NCBI RefSeq assembly: GCF_000165485.1
Contig: NC_014623.1
Span: 7,892,893-7,956,892, forward strand
DNA length: 64,000 nt
From: Stigmatella aurantiaca DW4/3-1
GTDB taxonomy: Bacteria; Myxococcota; Myxococcia; Myxococcales; Myxococcaceae
Direction of reading: 5' to 3'
Made by a program: the position numbers and the translations under genes. The notes beneath the pieces were generated by a model. It was not told where the DNA came from, ran no database searches, and saw nothing but the letters and a program-made list of their open reading frames with translations. Positions 1 to 8,409 of the stretch are shown here, in pieces (the stretch's first letter is position 1; the number at the start of each line of letters is the position of its first letter).

Positions 1-2535
1 GGTGTCGCCGTCCTTGACGAGCACCTGCGTGTTCGCCTCCTTGCGCTGGATGGCCGGCTGGCCGTTGGCACCCGTGTTCGCCGCATCCGGCTGGTTGTTC
101 TGCGCGATGATGTTCATCAGGATGCTTCCGTCCTGGGTGATGTGCGGGGTCACCTCCAGCGACAGACGCGCTTCGATGAAGGTCGTGTTCGCGCCGTTGG
201 CGGACGTCTGGCTGAACGGGATGGACACACCCTGGCTGATGCGCGCCGTGTTGTTGTCGAGCGTCGTCACCTTGGGCGCGGAGATGGTCTTCACATAACC
301 ATCGTTCTCCGCGGCGGACAGACGCAGGTTCAGTCCCAGCGCTCCCCCGGCCGAGCCGAAGGTGAAGCCGAGCGCGCCACCTTGTCCCAGCGTCGTCGGC
401 GCCGGCAGGTTGACGGCGAAGCCCGGGTCTCCAGAGAAGCCCGCCGGGGTACCACCCCCCGCCGAGCCGAAGCCTCCGATGGTGTTGGGGAAGATGAGGC
501 CCGTGGCGTTGCCCGTGGCCGCATTCGCCTGTCCCCGGCCACCCCACTGCACACCGATGGACCGGGAGAACGCCGTCGTGGCCTCCACGATGCGGCTCTC
601 GATCAGCACCTGCGGGGTCTGCGTGTCCAGGTTGCGCACGAGCGCGCGCGCCTTCTCGATGTTGGCGCGCACGTCCTTCACGATGAGCACGTTGGTGCGG
701 ACATCCACCGTCACCGAGCCCCGGTCCGACAGGATGTCCTTCACGCGCGCCTGCATGTCGTTGGCGACCGCGTAGTTCACCGGGATGAGGTTGACGAGCA
801 GATCCTCCTGCTGCTGCATCGACTTCTTGCGCTCCTGAGCCAACCGCGCCTCCTCCTCCAGCGTCTTCAGGGGCGCGATGCGGACGATGTTGCCGACCTC
901 TTCCTTGCCCAAACTTTTGGTGCGCAGGATGAGGTCCAGCGCCTGATCCCAGGGCACGTTGCGCAGACGGATCGTCACCTTCCCGTTCACATCGTCGGCG
1001 ACGACGATGTTCTTCTTGGAGATCTCCGCGATGACCCGCAGCAGGTTCTGGATTTCGATGTCCTTGAACTCGAAGGAGACCCGCTTGCCACGGTAGCGGG
1101 CCTGCTGGGGCGCGCCCTCGGCGGCATAGGCCGGGGCCTCGGCGGAGAAGCCGGCGGTGCGCTGGGAGACGGCCACCTGCTCCGTCTTCACCCCCTGCAC
1201 CGTCAAATTCCAGCTCAGCGAGCCCGAGCCCTGGGTCACCGACTCATCGATGGCCCCATCCGCGGCCACCACCACGCGCACGCGGTGTCCCTCGCCGGGA
1301 ACCGAGAAGGCACTGATCATCTTCACCGGCGTCTCCAGCGCGCTGGTGTCCAGGCTGCGCTCCAGCCGGCGCGGAAGCTTCGCGTTCTCCAGCGTCAGCA
1401 CCGCGCTGCGGGGATCCGGCCGGTCCACCTTCCACGTCACGGCGCTGGACAGCTTGAGCTGCACGCGGCCACCGCTGTCGCTCTCATCGAAGGAGAGCTC
1501 CTTGACCTCGGCCACCGCGGGCTGCGCCGCATTGGCCGCCACGGGCGCCGGACGCAGGGGCGCGCGCTCGGCCAGCATCTCCTGGGGCTCTTCGGCGGAA
1601 GCAGGGGCGGCGGGGGCCGGCTTGCGCGCAACCGCGGCGCCCAGCACCACTTCCAGACCCCGCGTGGCCCGGTCGACACGGTAGGCGGGCATGCCCTTGC
1701 GCGCATCCAGCACCAGGCGGACCTTCTCCGCGTGCGCGGCCACGCGCACACCCTTGAGCGGTCCACCCTTCACGCGCGGCGCGTGGGCATCCAGCCCGAC
1801 CCCGTACACATCCACCGCCAGCCGCGGCGGGTCCGCCAGCTCAAGCACCTCGTAGCGGGAGACCTCCCCGTCGGTGCGCACGGTCAGAATGTCCCGCGCG
1901 AAGGAGAGGCCCGTGATGGACCGGGCCGGATGGGCAACCTCGCGCTCATCCACCTCGGCGGCCACCACGTTCTCGGCGAGTGCCGGAGCCTGGGGCTTGA
2001 CCGGCTCCGCCGCAGGCGCGGCCTCGGGCGTGACGGGGGCAGGCGCAGGGGCTTGCGCGACGGCCGTCACCGCCTGGGGCGCGGAGGCGGGCGCGGGGGC
2101 CACCTCGGCGGTGGCCTTCTCTTCCGGGGCCCCGTCCACCGAGATGACGATGCGGTTGCCGTCGGCGCGCACGTCATACTGCGAGGCCTTGTCCAGGGCG
2201 ACCAGCACCCGGCCAACGCTGGCGCGCTCGTCGGAGAATTGCGAGGCGACGATGCCCGTCACGGGCCCCGTGCCATTGTGGTGGCCCTTGATGCCGGTGG
2301 CGTCCGCTGACGAGAGGTCCACCACCAGGCGCTCCGGCCCACTCAGCCGGAAGACCGTGAAGGTGGGGGGACGTGTCCCCGCAACGACCACCTGAGCCCC
2401 GGAGCCTGTTTGAACGACCTGCAGGTCCCGTAGCGTGTTGAGTTCGGCGCCTTCGGCGTTGGCACCCGCGATGGAGGCCAACAGCACGGCCGCTATCACC
2501 CACTTGCCCCTCGTCACATCGCTCTTTCCGAGCAT
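1..2535 (-). CDS. pilQ: PilQ, type IV pilus secretin (3' end beyond window)
   Basis: Outer-membrane secretin through which the pilus passes. The minus-strand frame is open from ATG at 2535 to the window edge (845 codons), so only the last part of the secretin domain is missing; M. xanthus PilQ is about 900 residues. A signal peptide covers about residues 1-31. Three AMIN-type beta domains (about 31-115, 205-300, 335-430), which bind peptidoglycan, are separated by Pro/Ala linkers, as known for myxobacterial PilQ. An N0/STN domain starts near 482 (VSFEFKDIDIQNLL), then an N1 domain, then the secretin core from about 640, with SAPKVTTLDNNTARI and VTPHIT visible near the edge. A Gly/Ala-rich loop lies at about 660-730. 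It is the last gene of the pilMNOPQ run, 48 bp after pilP. Confidence 0.97.
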   Translation of the reverse strand, partial: MLGKSDVTRGKWVIAAVLLASIAGANAEGAELNTLRDLQVVQTGSGAQVVVAGTRPPTFTVFRLSGPERLVVDLSSADATGIKGHHNGTGPVTGIVASQFSDERASVGRVLVALDKASQYDVRADGNRIVISVDGAPEEKATAEVAPAPASAPQAVTAVAQAPAPAPVTPEAAPAAEPVKPQAPALAENVVAAEVDEREVAHPARSITGLSFARDILTVRTDGEVSRYEVLELADPPRLAVDVYGVGLDAHAPRVKGGPLKGVRVAAHAEKVRLVLDARKGMPAYRVDRATRGLEVVLGAAVARKPAPAAPASAEEPQEMLAERAPLRPAPVAANAAQPAVAEVKELSFDESDSGGRVQLKLSSAVTWKVDRPDPRSAVLTLENAKLPRRLERSLDTSALETPVKMISAFSVPGEGHRVRVVVAADGAIDESVTQGSGSLSWNLTVQGVKTEQVAVSQRTAGFSAEAPAYAAEGAPQQARYRGKRVSFEFKDIEIQNLLRVIAEISKKNIVVADDVNGKVTIRLRNVPWDQALDLILRTKSLGKEEVGNIVRIAPLKTLEEEARLAQERKKSMQQQEDLLVNLIPVNYAVANDMQARVKDILSDRGSVTVDVRTNVLIVKDVRANIEKARALVRNLDTQTPQVLIESRIVEATTAFSRSIGVQWGGRGQANAATGNATGLIFPNTIGGFGSAGGGTPAGFSGDPGFAVNLPAPTTLGQGGALGFTFGSAGGALGLNLRLSAAENDGYVKTISAPKVTTLDNNTARISQGVSIPFSQTSANGANTTFIEARLSLEVTPHITQDGSILMNIIAQNNQPDAANTGANGQPAIQRKEANTQVLVKDGDT

Positions 2536-2583
2536 GCTACCCCTCTACAAGTTGTAATCGGGCCGCGCTGCTGACCCGAAGTG

Positions 2584-3147
2584 CTACTCGCCCCAGTTTC
2601 TGCCCTGCATCAGGTCATACGCCGGGTCCCGCTTGCTGTCCTGCTTGAGCTGGAGGCTCACCGGATTGGGGATGACCTTCCCCTCCGTGGGGATGTACTC
2701 GGTCACCGTCACCGAGTCCCGGAGGATCTGCGTGACCCTCCCACCCTGGCGTCCCATGCGAGCGTTGCGCCGGACGATGTGACCCCGCCCCGCAGGGTCC
2801 TCCACCATGGCAATCGGGTTGGCATCCCCGGTGACGACGGCCACCAGCTTCAGCTGATCCAGATCCCACGCGCACAGAGGCTCGCTGCAGGCGGTGACCT
2901 GCACGTTCTGCTGCGACCGGTCCAGCTCCTCGAGGGGGCTGCGGAACGGGTCCCTCTTGCCGACAGGGTTGTACGTATAAGTCACGGAGGACTCGATGAC
3001 CGCCTCCTTCGGCGTCTCCGCCGACGCGGCGGGCGTCGCCTTCTTCGCGGCGGGCTGCGCGGCCTTGGGCGCTGCACTGCCTCCGCCACACGCAACCACC
3101 GTGAGCGCCAGCGCAGCCGTGGTCATCTTGAACTTGAGCGTCTTCAT
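2584..3147 (-). CDS. pilP: PilP, pilus alignment-complex lipoprotein
   Basis: Inner-membrane lipoprotein that links the PilN-PilO dimer to the PilQ secretin across the periplasm. I chose the ATG at 3147 because it follows an AGAGGA ribosome site by 9 bases and gives a lipoprotein signal with lipobox TVVAC (Cys20); an upstream ATG at 3189 would overlap pilO and add a basic, non-signal extension. A Pro/Ala/Lys linker (about 22-45) is followed by the conserved RDPFRSP motif and the PilP beta domain, ending in NPVSLQL. Length 187 aa, normal for the family. It lies 22 bp after pilO and 48 bp before pilQ in the same operon. Confidence 0.95.
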   Translation of the reverse strand: MKTLKFKMTTAALALTVVACGGGSAAPKAAQPAAKKATPAASAETPKEAVIESSVTYTYNPVGKRDPFRSPLEELDRSQQNVQVTACSEPLCAWDLDQLKLVAVVTGDANPIAMVEDPAGRGHIVRRNARMGRQGGRVTQILRDSVTVTEYIPTEGKVIPNPVSLQLKQDSKRDPAYDLMQGRNWGE

Positions 3148-3169
3148 CCTCTTGGATCCTCTTCTCACC

Positions 3170-3796
3170 CTACTTCTTGGGCGACGCAACTTTCTTGCCC
3201 GTTTGCTTGGAATCTGGCGCCTTCTGCTCCACGAACCTGAACGTGGTGGCCACGAAGGAACTCTCCAGGATGACCTTCTCGTTCTTGATGGTCGGCTTAT
3301 CGAGCTTGATGCCGTTCACGTTCACGATGCGGCGCATGTTCGCGATCTCCTGCATGAACATGGCGATCTCGTGGTAATTGCCACTCACCGTCATCTTGAG
3401 CGGAATCCGGGCGAAGAACTCGCCTCCTCCCACCGATTCCTTGCCCGGCTCCACGCGGGAGATTTCCAGGCCTGACTTCTTGCCGATGTCGTTGATCTGG
3501 GCGAGCAGCTCATCCAGGTCGCGCTTCTCCGGCAGCTCCGTGAGGGCCTCGGCGAGCTTCTGATCCAGCACGTCGAGTTCGCGCCGGCGCTCGTTGAGGT
3601 TCTGGGCGATCTCGCTCTTCTCGGCCAGGTCCAGATCGAGCTTCCGGCGCTGCTCCACCTGCTTCTTGATCTGGTCCTCGGTGGGCTGAACGAGCCCGAA
3701 GTAGTTGCCCACCGTGAGGAGCACCACCAGGCCCGCAAGGCCACCGTACTTCACGCCCGCGGGGGCCTTCGCAATCTTGTCGAGGTATTGTTCCAT
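3170..3796 (-). CDS. pilO: PilO, pilus alignment-complex membrane protein
   Basis: Bitopic inner-membrane protein that dimerises with PilN and binds PilP, aligning the platform with the secretin. It has a short cytoplasmic N-terminus (MEQYLDKIAKAPAG), one transmembrane helix at about residues 16-37, a heptad-rich coiled coil at about 40-90, and a periplasmic ferredoxin-like domain (about 95-195) with the typical PLKMTVSGNYHEIAMFM strand-helix. A lysine-rich tail closes the 208 aa. The genes are spaced 16 bp from pilN and 22 bp from pilP, consistent with one transcript. Confidence 0.95.
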   Translation of the reverse strand: MEQYLDKIAKAPAGVKYGGLAGLVVLLTVGNYFGLVQPTEDQIKKQVEQRRKLDLDLAEKSEIAQNLNERRRELDVLDQKLAEALTELPEKRDLDELLAQINDIGKKSGLEISRVEPGKESVGGGEFFARIPLKMTVSGNYHEIAMFMQEIANMRRIVNVNGIKLDKPTIKNEKVILESSFVATTFRFVEQKAPDSKQTGKKVASPKK

Positions 3797-3812
3797 GGCT
3801 CTCAGGTCCTCT

Positions 3813-4502
3813 TCAGATGGCGTAGTTGGCCGTGAGCATGAGGTTGAACTTGACGGTGGTCAGCGGGTTCAAGTCGCCGCTGCCGCCCTTGGTCGTCTGC
3901 TGGGTCGCGTCCTTCAAGTCGATGTTGGAGAAGAACGGCTTGATGGATGCCACCGGGAACTCCTCGATGGAGGCGTCCGGGGTGAGCAGTTCCACGCGGG
4001 AGGTCTTCGCGTCCCGGCGCTGCTCCACCAACCGGCCCATGCCCTTGGGCGTCCACACCATGCCCCCGAGGCTGCGCATGAACTCGGCCACCTCGTCGTG
4101 GCTCACGGCGCTGCCGACGATCTTCACCCCACCCTTCTCCTCGGAGAAGTTCTCCAGCCAGAGCTTCTTGGGCATGGCCAGGGAGAGCGCGTCCAGCATC
4201 CGCACGGGGCCCGAGCGGCCACGGCGCAGGTTGTCGAGCACCGCCAGCTTCTTCTCCACCTCGGCCTTGCGGTCGTTGATGGTGCTCACCTCGCCGATGA
4301 CCTTCTCCAGCTCGGTGATCTTGGTCTTCACGGCGGTGATGCCGGCCGCGTTGGCCGAGACTTCATCGGCCAGACGGCTGTACCACATGTAGTTGCCCAC
4401 GATCGCGGCCAGAACCACCGCGGCGAAGAGGACCAGGATCTGCCGGCCCATCTCCCGTTTCTTCGCTACCCGGACGGGCAGCAGGTTGATGCGGATCATC
4501 AT
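3813..4502 (-). CDS. pilN: PilN, pilus alignment-complex membrane protein
   Basis: Inner-membrane partner of PilM and PilO. The cytoplasmic N-terminus carries the invariant MIRINLLPVR peptide, which docks in the groove of PilM. A transmembrane helix at about residues 22-44 is followed by a coiled coil (about 50-100) and a periplasmic domain. The start is ATG-ATG (4502/4499); either gives the conserved peptide near the terminus. Length 229 aa, slightly longer than the usual ~200. The gap to pilM is 29 bp. Confidence 0.95.
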   Translation of the reverse strand: MMIRINLLPVRVAKKREMGRQILVLFAAVVLAAIVGNYMWYSRLADEVSANAAGITAVKTKITELEKVIGEVSTINDRKAEVEKKLAVLDNLRRGRSGPVRMLDALSLAMPKKLWLENFSEEKGGVKIVGSAVSHDEVAEFMRSLGGMVWTPKGMGRLVEQRRDAKTSRVELLTPDASIEEFPVASIKPFFSNIDLKDATQQTTKGGSGDLNPLTTVKFNLMLTANYAI

Positions 4503-4531
4503 ATGCGTCGATTCCTTCAGGGAGAGGGGTA

Positions 4532-5614
4532 TCAGCTCAGCTTGTCACCGGGCTTGCGCAGTGCCAGACCCACGGCCACGGCCGCCACCGGCGCCACGTC
4601 CATGATGAACGCGGGGTCGAACTTGCGGTTGTCCACGTCGATCTTCCGGAACGGATTGAGGATCTCCACCGGCACGCCCACGCGGGCTTCGATGGTCTTG
4701 AACAACGCGGGAATCTTCGCCGTTCCGCCCGACAAGAAGACCTTGCTGAAGTTCGCATCCGCGGCCGTGCCCGCGTAGAAGTCCAGCGAGCGCTGAATCT
4801 CGCCGGCGACCTGCTCGGCCACGCTGAGCAGCACGCGCTCCACGTCCTGAGGCACCACGGCGTCCGCGTCCGAGCTGTTGCCGCCGATCTTCAGCGCCTC
4901 CGCCTCCTCGTAGGAGACGTTGAGCTGCTTCTGGATCTCCTCGGTGAACTGGTTGCCGCCGATGGTCACATCACGCGTGAAGACGGTGATGCCGTTGGCG
5001 ATGATGTTGATGTTCACCACCGAAGCGCCCGCGTTGATGAGCACCACGGTCTCCTTCTCCGGCACGTCGTAGTTCGTGGAGAACATGTTCTGGACGGCGA
5101 AGGCGTCCACGTCCACCACCACCGGCTGCAGCCCCGCCTCGGAGACCACGGTGGTGTAGTCGTTGATCATGTCCTTCTTGGCCGCCACCAACAGCACGTC
5201 CATCTGCCCGGTGGCGTCATTGGCCCCCGAGTCGAGGATCTGCGTGTCGATGTTCACGTCCTTCACGTCGAAGGGGATGTACTGCTCCGCCTCCCACTGG
5301 ATGCTCTCCTCGAGCTCCTCCTGGCTCATGCGGGGCATCTGGATCTTCTTGATGATGACCGAGTGACCGGAGACGCCGATGGCGACCTCCTTGGCCTTCA
5401 CCTTCAGTTCGTTCATCAGCTCCTGCACGGCCTGGACGATGGCCGTCGAGTTCATGAGCGCGCCATCGACGATGGCCTCGGGAGGCAGCGGCTTCATGCC
5501 GAAGCTTTGCAGCGCATAGCCCACCTCGCCGCGCTTGCGCTGCTCCTTGAGGAGGATCATCTTCACCGAGGTCGATCCGATGTCCAGACCGAGTGCCAGT
5601 TTGCCCTTCGCCAT
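4532..5614 (-). CDS. pilM: PilM, actin-like cytoplasmic pilus assembly ATPase-fold protein
   Basis: Cytoplasmic FtsA/actin-fold protein that binds the N-terminal peptide of PilN and forms the cytoplasmic ring of the pilus machine. It shows the phosphate-1 motif LGLDIGSTSVKMILL (about residues 8-22), the IQWEAEQYIPFD segment typical of PilM, the phosphate-2 region (LINAGASVVNI) and the adenosine motif VFLSGGTAKIPAL. Length 360 aa, normal. It is the first gene of pilMNOPQ; the 207 bp upstream separates it from pilR2 and may hold its own promoter. Confidence 0.96.
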   Translation of the reverse strand: MAKGKLALGLDIGSTSVKMILLKEQRKRGEVGYALQSFGMKPLPPEAIVDGALMNSTAIVQAVQELMNELKVKAKEVAIGVSGHSVIIKKIQMPRMSQEELEESIQWEAEQYIPFDVKDVNIDTQILDSGANDATGQMDVLLVAAKKDMINDYTTVVSEAGLQPVVVDVDAFAVQNMFSTNYDVPEKETVVLINAGASVVNINIIANGITVFTRDVTIGGNQFTEEIQKQLNVSYEEAEALKIGGNSSDADAVVPQDVERVLLSVAEQVAGEIQRSLDFYAGTAADANFSKVFLSGGTAKIPALFKTIEARVGVPVEILNPFRKIDVDNRKFDPAFIMDVAPVAAVAVGLALRKPGDKLS

Positions 5615-5765
5615 TCAGTGCTCCCGTGCAGAGGCGGCCAGCGTAGCACTGGCACGCAACCCCGCCTAAAAGTTGACCGGCGCCCGCCCGCTCCACGGCC
5701 GCTTAAGCACGTGGTCCGGGCCCTTCGTCCGCTCCCCTCGATGCGAGACAGCGCTGCCGGGCCCG

Positions 5766-5794
5766 ATTTTCCGGCCTCGGGCGCTCCCCGTCAA
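5766..5794 (-). promoter_or_regulatory. Weak candidate promoter upstream of pilM
   Basis: On the minus strand TTGACG (complement of 5789-5794) is followed after 17 bases by GAAAAT (complement of 5766-5771). The -35 matches five of six consensus bases and the -10 four of six. It sits in the only sizeable gap between pilR2 and pilM, so a pilMNOPQ promoter here is plausible, but such matches also arise by chance. Confidence 0.25.
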
Positions 5795-5821
5795 ATCCCC
5801 CCGGCGTGCTCCGCCGCCTGC

Positions 5822-7225
5822 TCAGCCCTTTTCGGCCTCGGCATCCGGGTCGATTCCGTATTCCTTGATCTTGTACAGCAGCGCCCGATGGCTGATGTCC
5901 AGCACCTCGGCGGCCCGCGTGCGGTTGCCCCGGGTGCGGCGAAGGGCCGCGCGGATGTAGGACTCCTCCAACTCCCGCATGGCGCGCTTGAGTGACAGGT
6001 CGCTGCCGGGCTGTTGCACGGGAAGGGAGGCGCCCGAGGGTGAGGCAACCGCCCACAACCGCTCAGGGAGGCTGGAGGGCACCAGCAGCGGCCCATCCAC
6101 CAGGAGCACCGCGCGCTCCATGGCATTCTCCAACTCGCGCACGTTGCCGGGCCAGGCATAGGCGCACATCAGCGCCTCGGCCTCGGGGCTGAACCCCTCG
6201 ACCGGGGGCTCGCGGTTGAGCTCCCGGTTGAATCGGCCGAGGAAGGCCCGCGCCAGCAGGAGGATGTCCTCGCGGCGCTCCCGCAGGGGCGGGACCCGCA
6301 GGTTCACGACGTTGAGGCGGTAATAGAGGTCCTCCCGGAATTCTCCCCGCTCCACCAGCTTGCCCAGATCCCTCAGGGTCGCGGCGATGACCCGCACGTC
6401 CACGGTCTCCGAGCGGCTCTCCCCCACCGGACGGATCTCCCCCTCCTGGAGAACCCGCAGCAACTTCACCTGGGCAGGAAGGGGGAGCTCACCCACCTCG
6501 TCCAGGAAGAGCGTGCCGCCATCGGCCTCGCTGAACAGCCCCCGCTTCGCGGTCCGTGCGTCGGTGAAAGCCCCCTTGGCGTGGCCGAACAGCTCGCTCT
6601 CGATGAGCCCCGCGGGGAAGGCCCCACAGTTGACGGCGACGAAGGGCAAGGCGGCCCGGCGGGAGCGCTCGTGCAGTGCCCGCGCGATGAGCTCCTTTCC
6701 GGTCCCGCTCTCCCCCGTGATGAGGACCGTGGTGTTCACCGGGGCGAGCCGGTCCACCTGGCGCAGCACCGCGCGCAACCCCTCACTCTCGCCGAGGATG
6801 CCCCCCAGCGGCGCGGCACCGACCGTCCGCAGACGGCGGTTCTCGCGCAGCAACCGCTCGCGCTCCTCCGCCTTGCGCAGGACGAAGACGATCTCCTCGG
6901 GCTTGAAGGGCTTCTGGACGTAGTCGTAGGCCCCCGCCCCCACGGCCTCGAGCGCCTGCTCCTGGGAGCCGTAAGCGCTCATCACCAACACGGTGAGCCC
7001 CGGATGCTCGGCGAGCGCCTGACGCAGCACCGACAGGCCGTCGCGCCGGGGCATCCGCACATCGCACAGGAGCACATCGTAACTTCGAGCACTCAGCTCT
7101 CGAAGGGCCTCCTCCCCATCCGCCACGGAACGCACCTCGTAGCCATGGTCGGTGAGCACCAGGGTGAGCACATGGCGGATGGAGGGCTCGTCGTCAGCAA
7201 CGAGAATGGAGCGGAAAAAAGGCAT
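5822..7225 (-). CDS. pilR2: PilR2, NtrC-family sigma-54 response regulator
   Basis: Two-component sigma-54 activator (467 aa). The receiver domain (about 1-120) has the acidic pair DDE, the phospho-acceptor Asp in LLCDVRMPRRDG and the Lys in YVQKPF. The AAA+ domain (about 135-370) has Walker A GESGTGKE, Walker B GTLFLDEVGE and the arginine-finger region. The C-terminus (about 420-460) is a Fis-type helix-turn-helix. The sigma-54-contact loop reads GAFTDA instead of the canonical GAFTGA. By position (downstream of a kinase, between pilD and pilM) it matches M. xanthus pilR2. Its targets cannot be read from the sequence. Confidence 0.9.
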   Translation of the reverse strand: MPFFRSILVADDEPSIRHVLTLVLTDHGYEVRSVADGEEALRELSARSYDVLLCDVRMPRRDGLSVLRQALAEHPGLTVLVMSAYGSQEQALEAVGAGAYDYVQKPFKPEEIVFVLRKAEERERLLRENRRLRTVGAAPLGGILGESEGLRAVLRQVDRLAPVNTTVLITGESGTGKELIARALHERSRRAALPFVAVNCGAFPAGLIESELFGHAKGAFTDARTAKRGLFSEADGGTLFLDEVGELPLPAQVKLLRVLQEGEIRPVGESRSETVDVRVIAATLRDLGKLVERGEFREDLYYRLNVVNLRVPPLRERREDILLLARAFLGRFNRELNREPPVEGFSPEAEALMCAYAWPGNVRELENAMERAVLLVDGPLLVPSSLPERLWAVASPSGASLPVQQPGSDLSLKRAMRELEESYIRAALRRTRGNRTRAAEVLDISHRALLYKIKEYGIDPDAEAEKG

Positions 7226-7274
7226 GGGCGCGGGGAATCATCTCCCAGCGTCCTGACGCAAGGTAGTTCCCTGC

Positions 7275-8393
7275 TCAGGCGGCCGCCAGGCAGAGCGTGA
7301 ACCGGGCTCCCCCTGCTGGAATATTCTCCGCGACGAGCCTTCCGCCCATGCCCTGCGCCAGGTGGAGCGAGACGGCCAACCCCAGCCCGGTCCCCTTCCC
7401 ATCCTTCGTGGTGAAAAAGGGCTCGAAAAGACGTGCCATCACCTCGGCGGAGAGGCCCGGGCCTCCATCCTCCACCGCCAGCCACACCTCGCCCCCCTCC
7501 CGGCGGGTGGACACACGCACAGCGCCCTCACCGCCCATGGCCTGCGCGGCATTCAAGAGCAGGTTGATGACAATCTGGGAGAGCGGGCCTGGGTCGGCGC
7601 GCGCCAGCAGCCCGGGTTCCAGCGCGAAGCTCACCTCCACGCGCGACAGCTCTGGCCCCGCGCTGACCAGCCTCACACAGGTCTCCGCCACCTGGCCCAT
7701 GTCCACGGGCGCCAGCGGCCCCGAGCGTGGACGCCCCAGGTCCAGCAATCCCCGGACGATGCCGTCGATGCGGTGCACCTCATGGTCGATCCGGTCCAGG
7801 AAGTCCTTCAGCTCGGGGGTGGTTGCGCGCATCCGCGCCAGGGAAAGGTAGCCGAGGATCCCCGCCAGGGGATTGCCCACCTCATGGGCCACGCCCGCGG
7901 CGAGCCTTCCCACGGTCGCCAGCCGCTCCACGGCCACCAGTTCCGTCTGGGCGCGCGACAGCCGTGCATTGGCCTGCTGGAGCGCATCCAGTTGCGAGCG
8001 GGTCAGGGCTTGCTCCCGGCGAAGCGCCTCCGCCATCCGGTTCAACGCGCTCTGAATCCGCGACAGAAGGGGCCCGCCCTGGGAGATCGGCGCCATGTCC
8101 AGCTCGAGCCGCTCCAGTTGCCCCACCGCCCGCTCCGTGGCCCGCAGCGGACGCCCCACGGTGAGATCCAGCACGATGTAGGCCAGGAGCACCAACACCA
8201 GCAGATCCAACCCGAGCGCGAAGGGGAGAAAGCCGCGCATACGGCTCAGCGTCGCCTCCTCGGCACCATGTGAAGGCACCCACCGGCGCGCCACATCCAT
8301 GAGATGGATCAACGTGGGCAGCAGCGTGAGCCACGACAGCCCCGTGGCAAGTGAGCCCAGGAGAAACGCCACGCTGGCGATGCGCGCCTTCAT
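7275..8393 (-). CDS. pilS2: PilS2, membrane sensor histidine kinase
   Basis: Sensor kinase (372 aa), cognate by adjacency (49 bp) to the PilR2 regulator. Two transmembrane helices (about 5-30 and 58-80) enclose a very short periplasmic loop, so it probably senses a membrane-embedded signal. A HAMP-like linker and coiled coil lead to the H-box AHEVGNPLAGILGY, then the N box (INLLLNAAQAM), G1 (VEDGGPGLS), F box (FEPFFTTKDG) and G2 (GTGLGLAVS). All catalytic boxes are intact. It lies 16 bp after pilD, so pilD-pilS2-pilR2 look co-transcribed. Confidence 0.9.
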   Translation of the reverse strand: MKARIASVAFLLGSLATGLSWLTLLPTLIHLMDVARRWVPSHGAEEATLSRMRGFLPFALGLDLLVLVLLAYIVLDLTVGRPLRATERAVGQLERLELDMAPISQGGPLLSRIQSALNRMAEALRREQALTRSQLDALQQANARLSRAQTELVAVERLATVGRLAAGVAHEVGNPLAGILGYLSLARMRATTPELKDFLDRIDHEVHRIDGIVRGLLDLGRPRSGPLAPVDMGQVAETCVRLVSAGPELSRVEVSFALEPGLLARADPGPLSQIVINLLLNAAQAMGGEGAVRVSTRREGGEVWLAVEDGGPGLSAEVMARLFEPFFTTKDGKGTGLGLAVSLHLAQGMGGRLVAENIPAGGARFTLCLAAA

Positions 8394-8409
8394 GGCGCCC
8401 CAGGATGCC

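Noticed and set aside
142-2310. 722-aa open frame on the plus strand across pilQ
   Set aside because: It is antisense to a clear PilQ, rich in Arg/Gly/His and lacks any recognisable domain. Long antisense frames are normal in G+C-rich DNA with third-position G/C bias.
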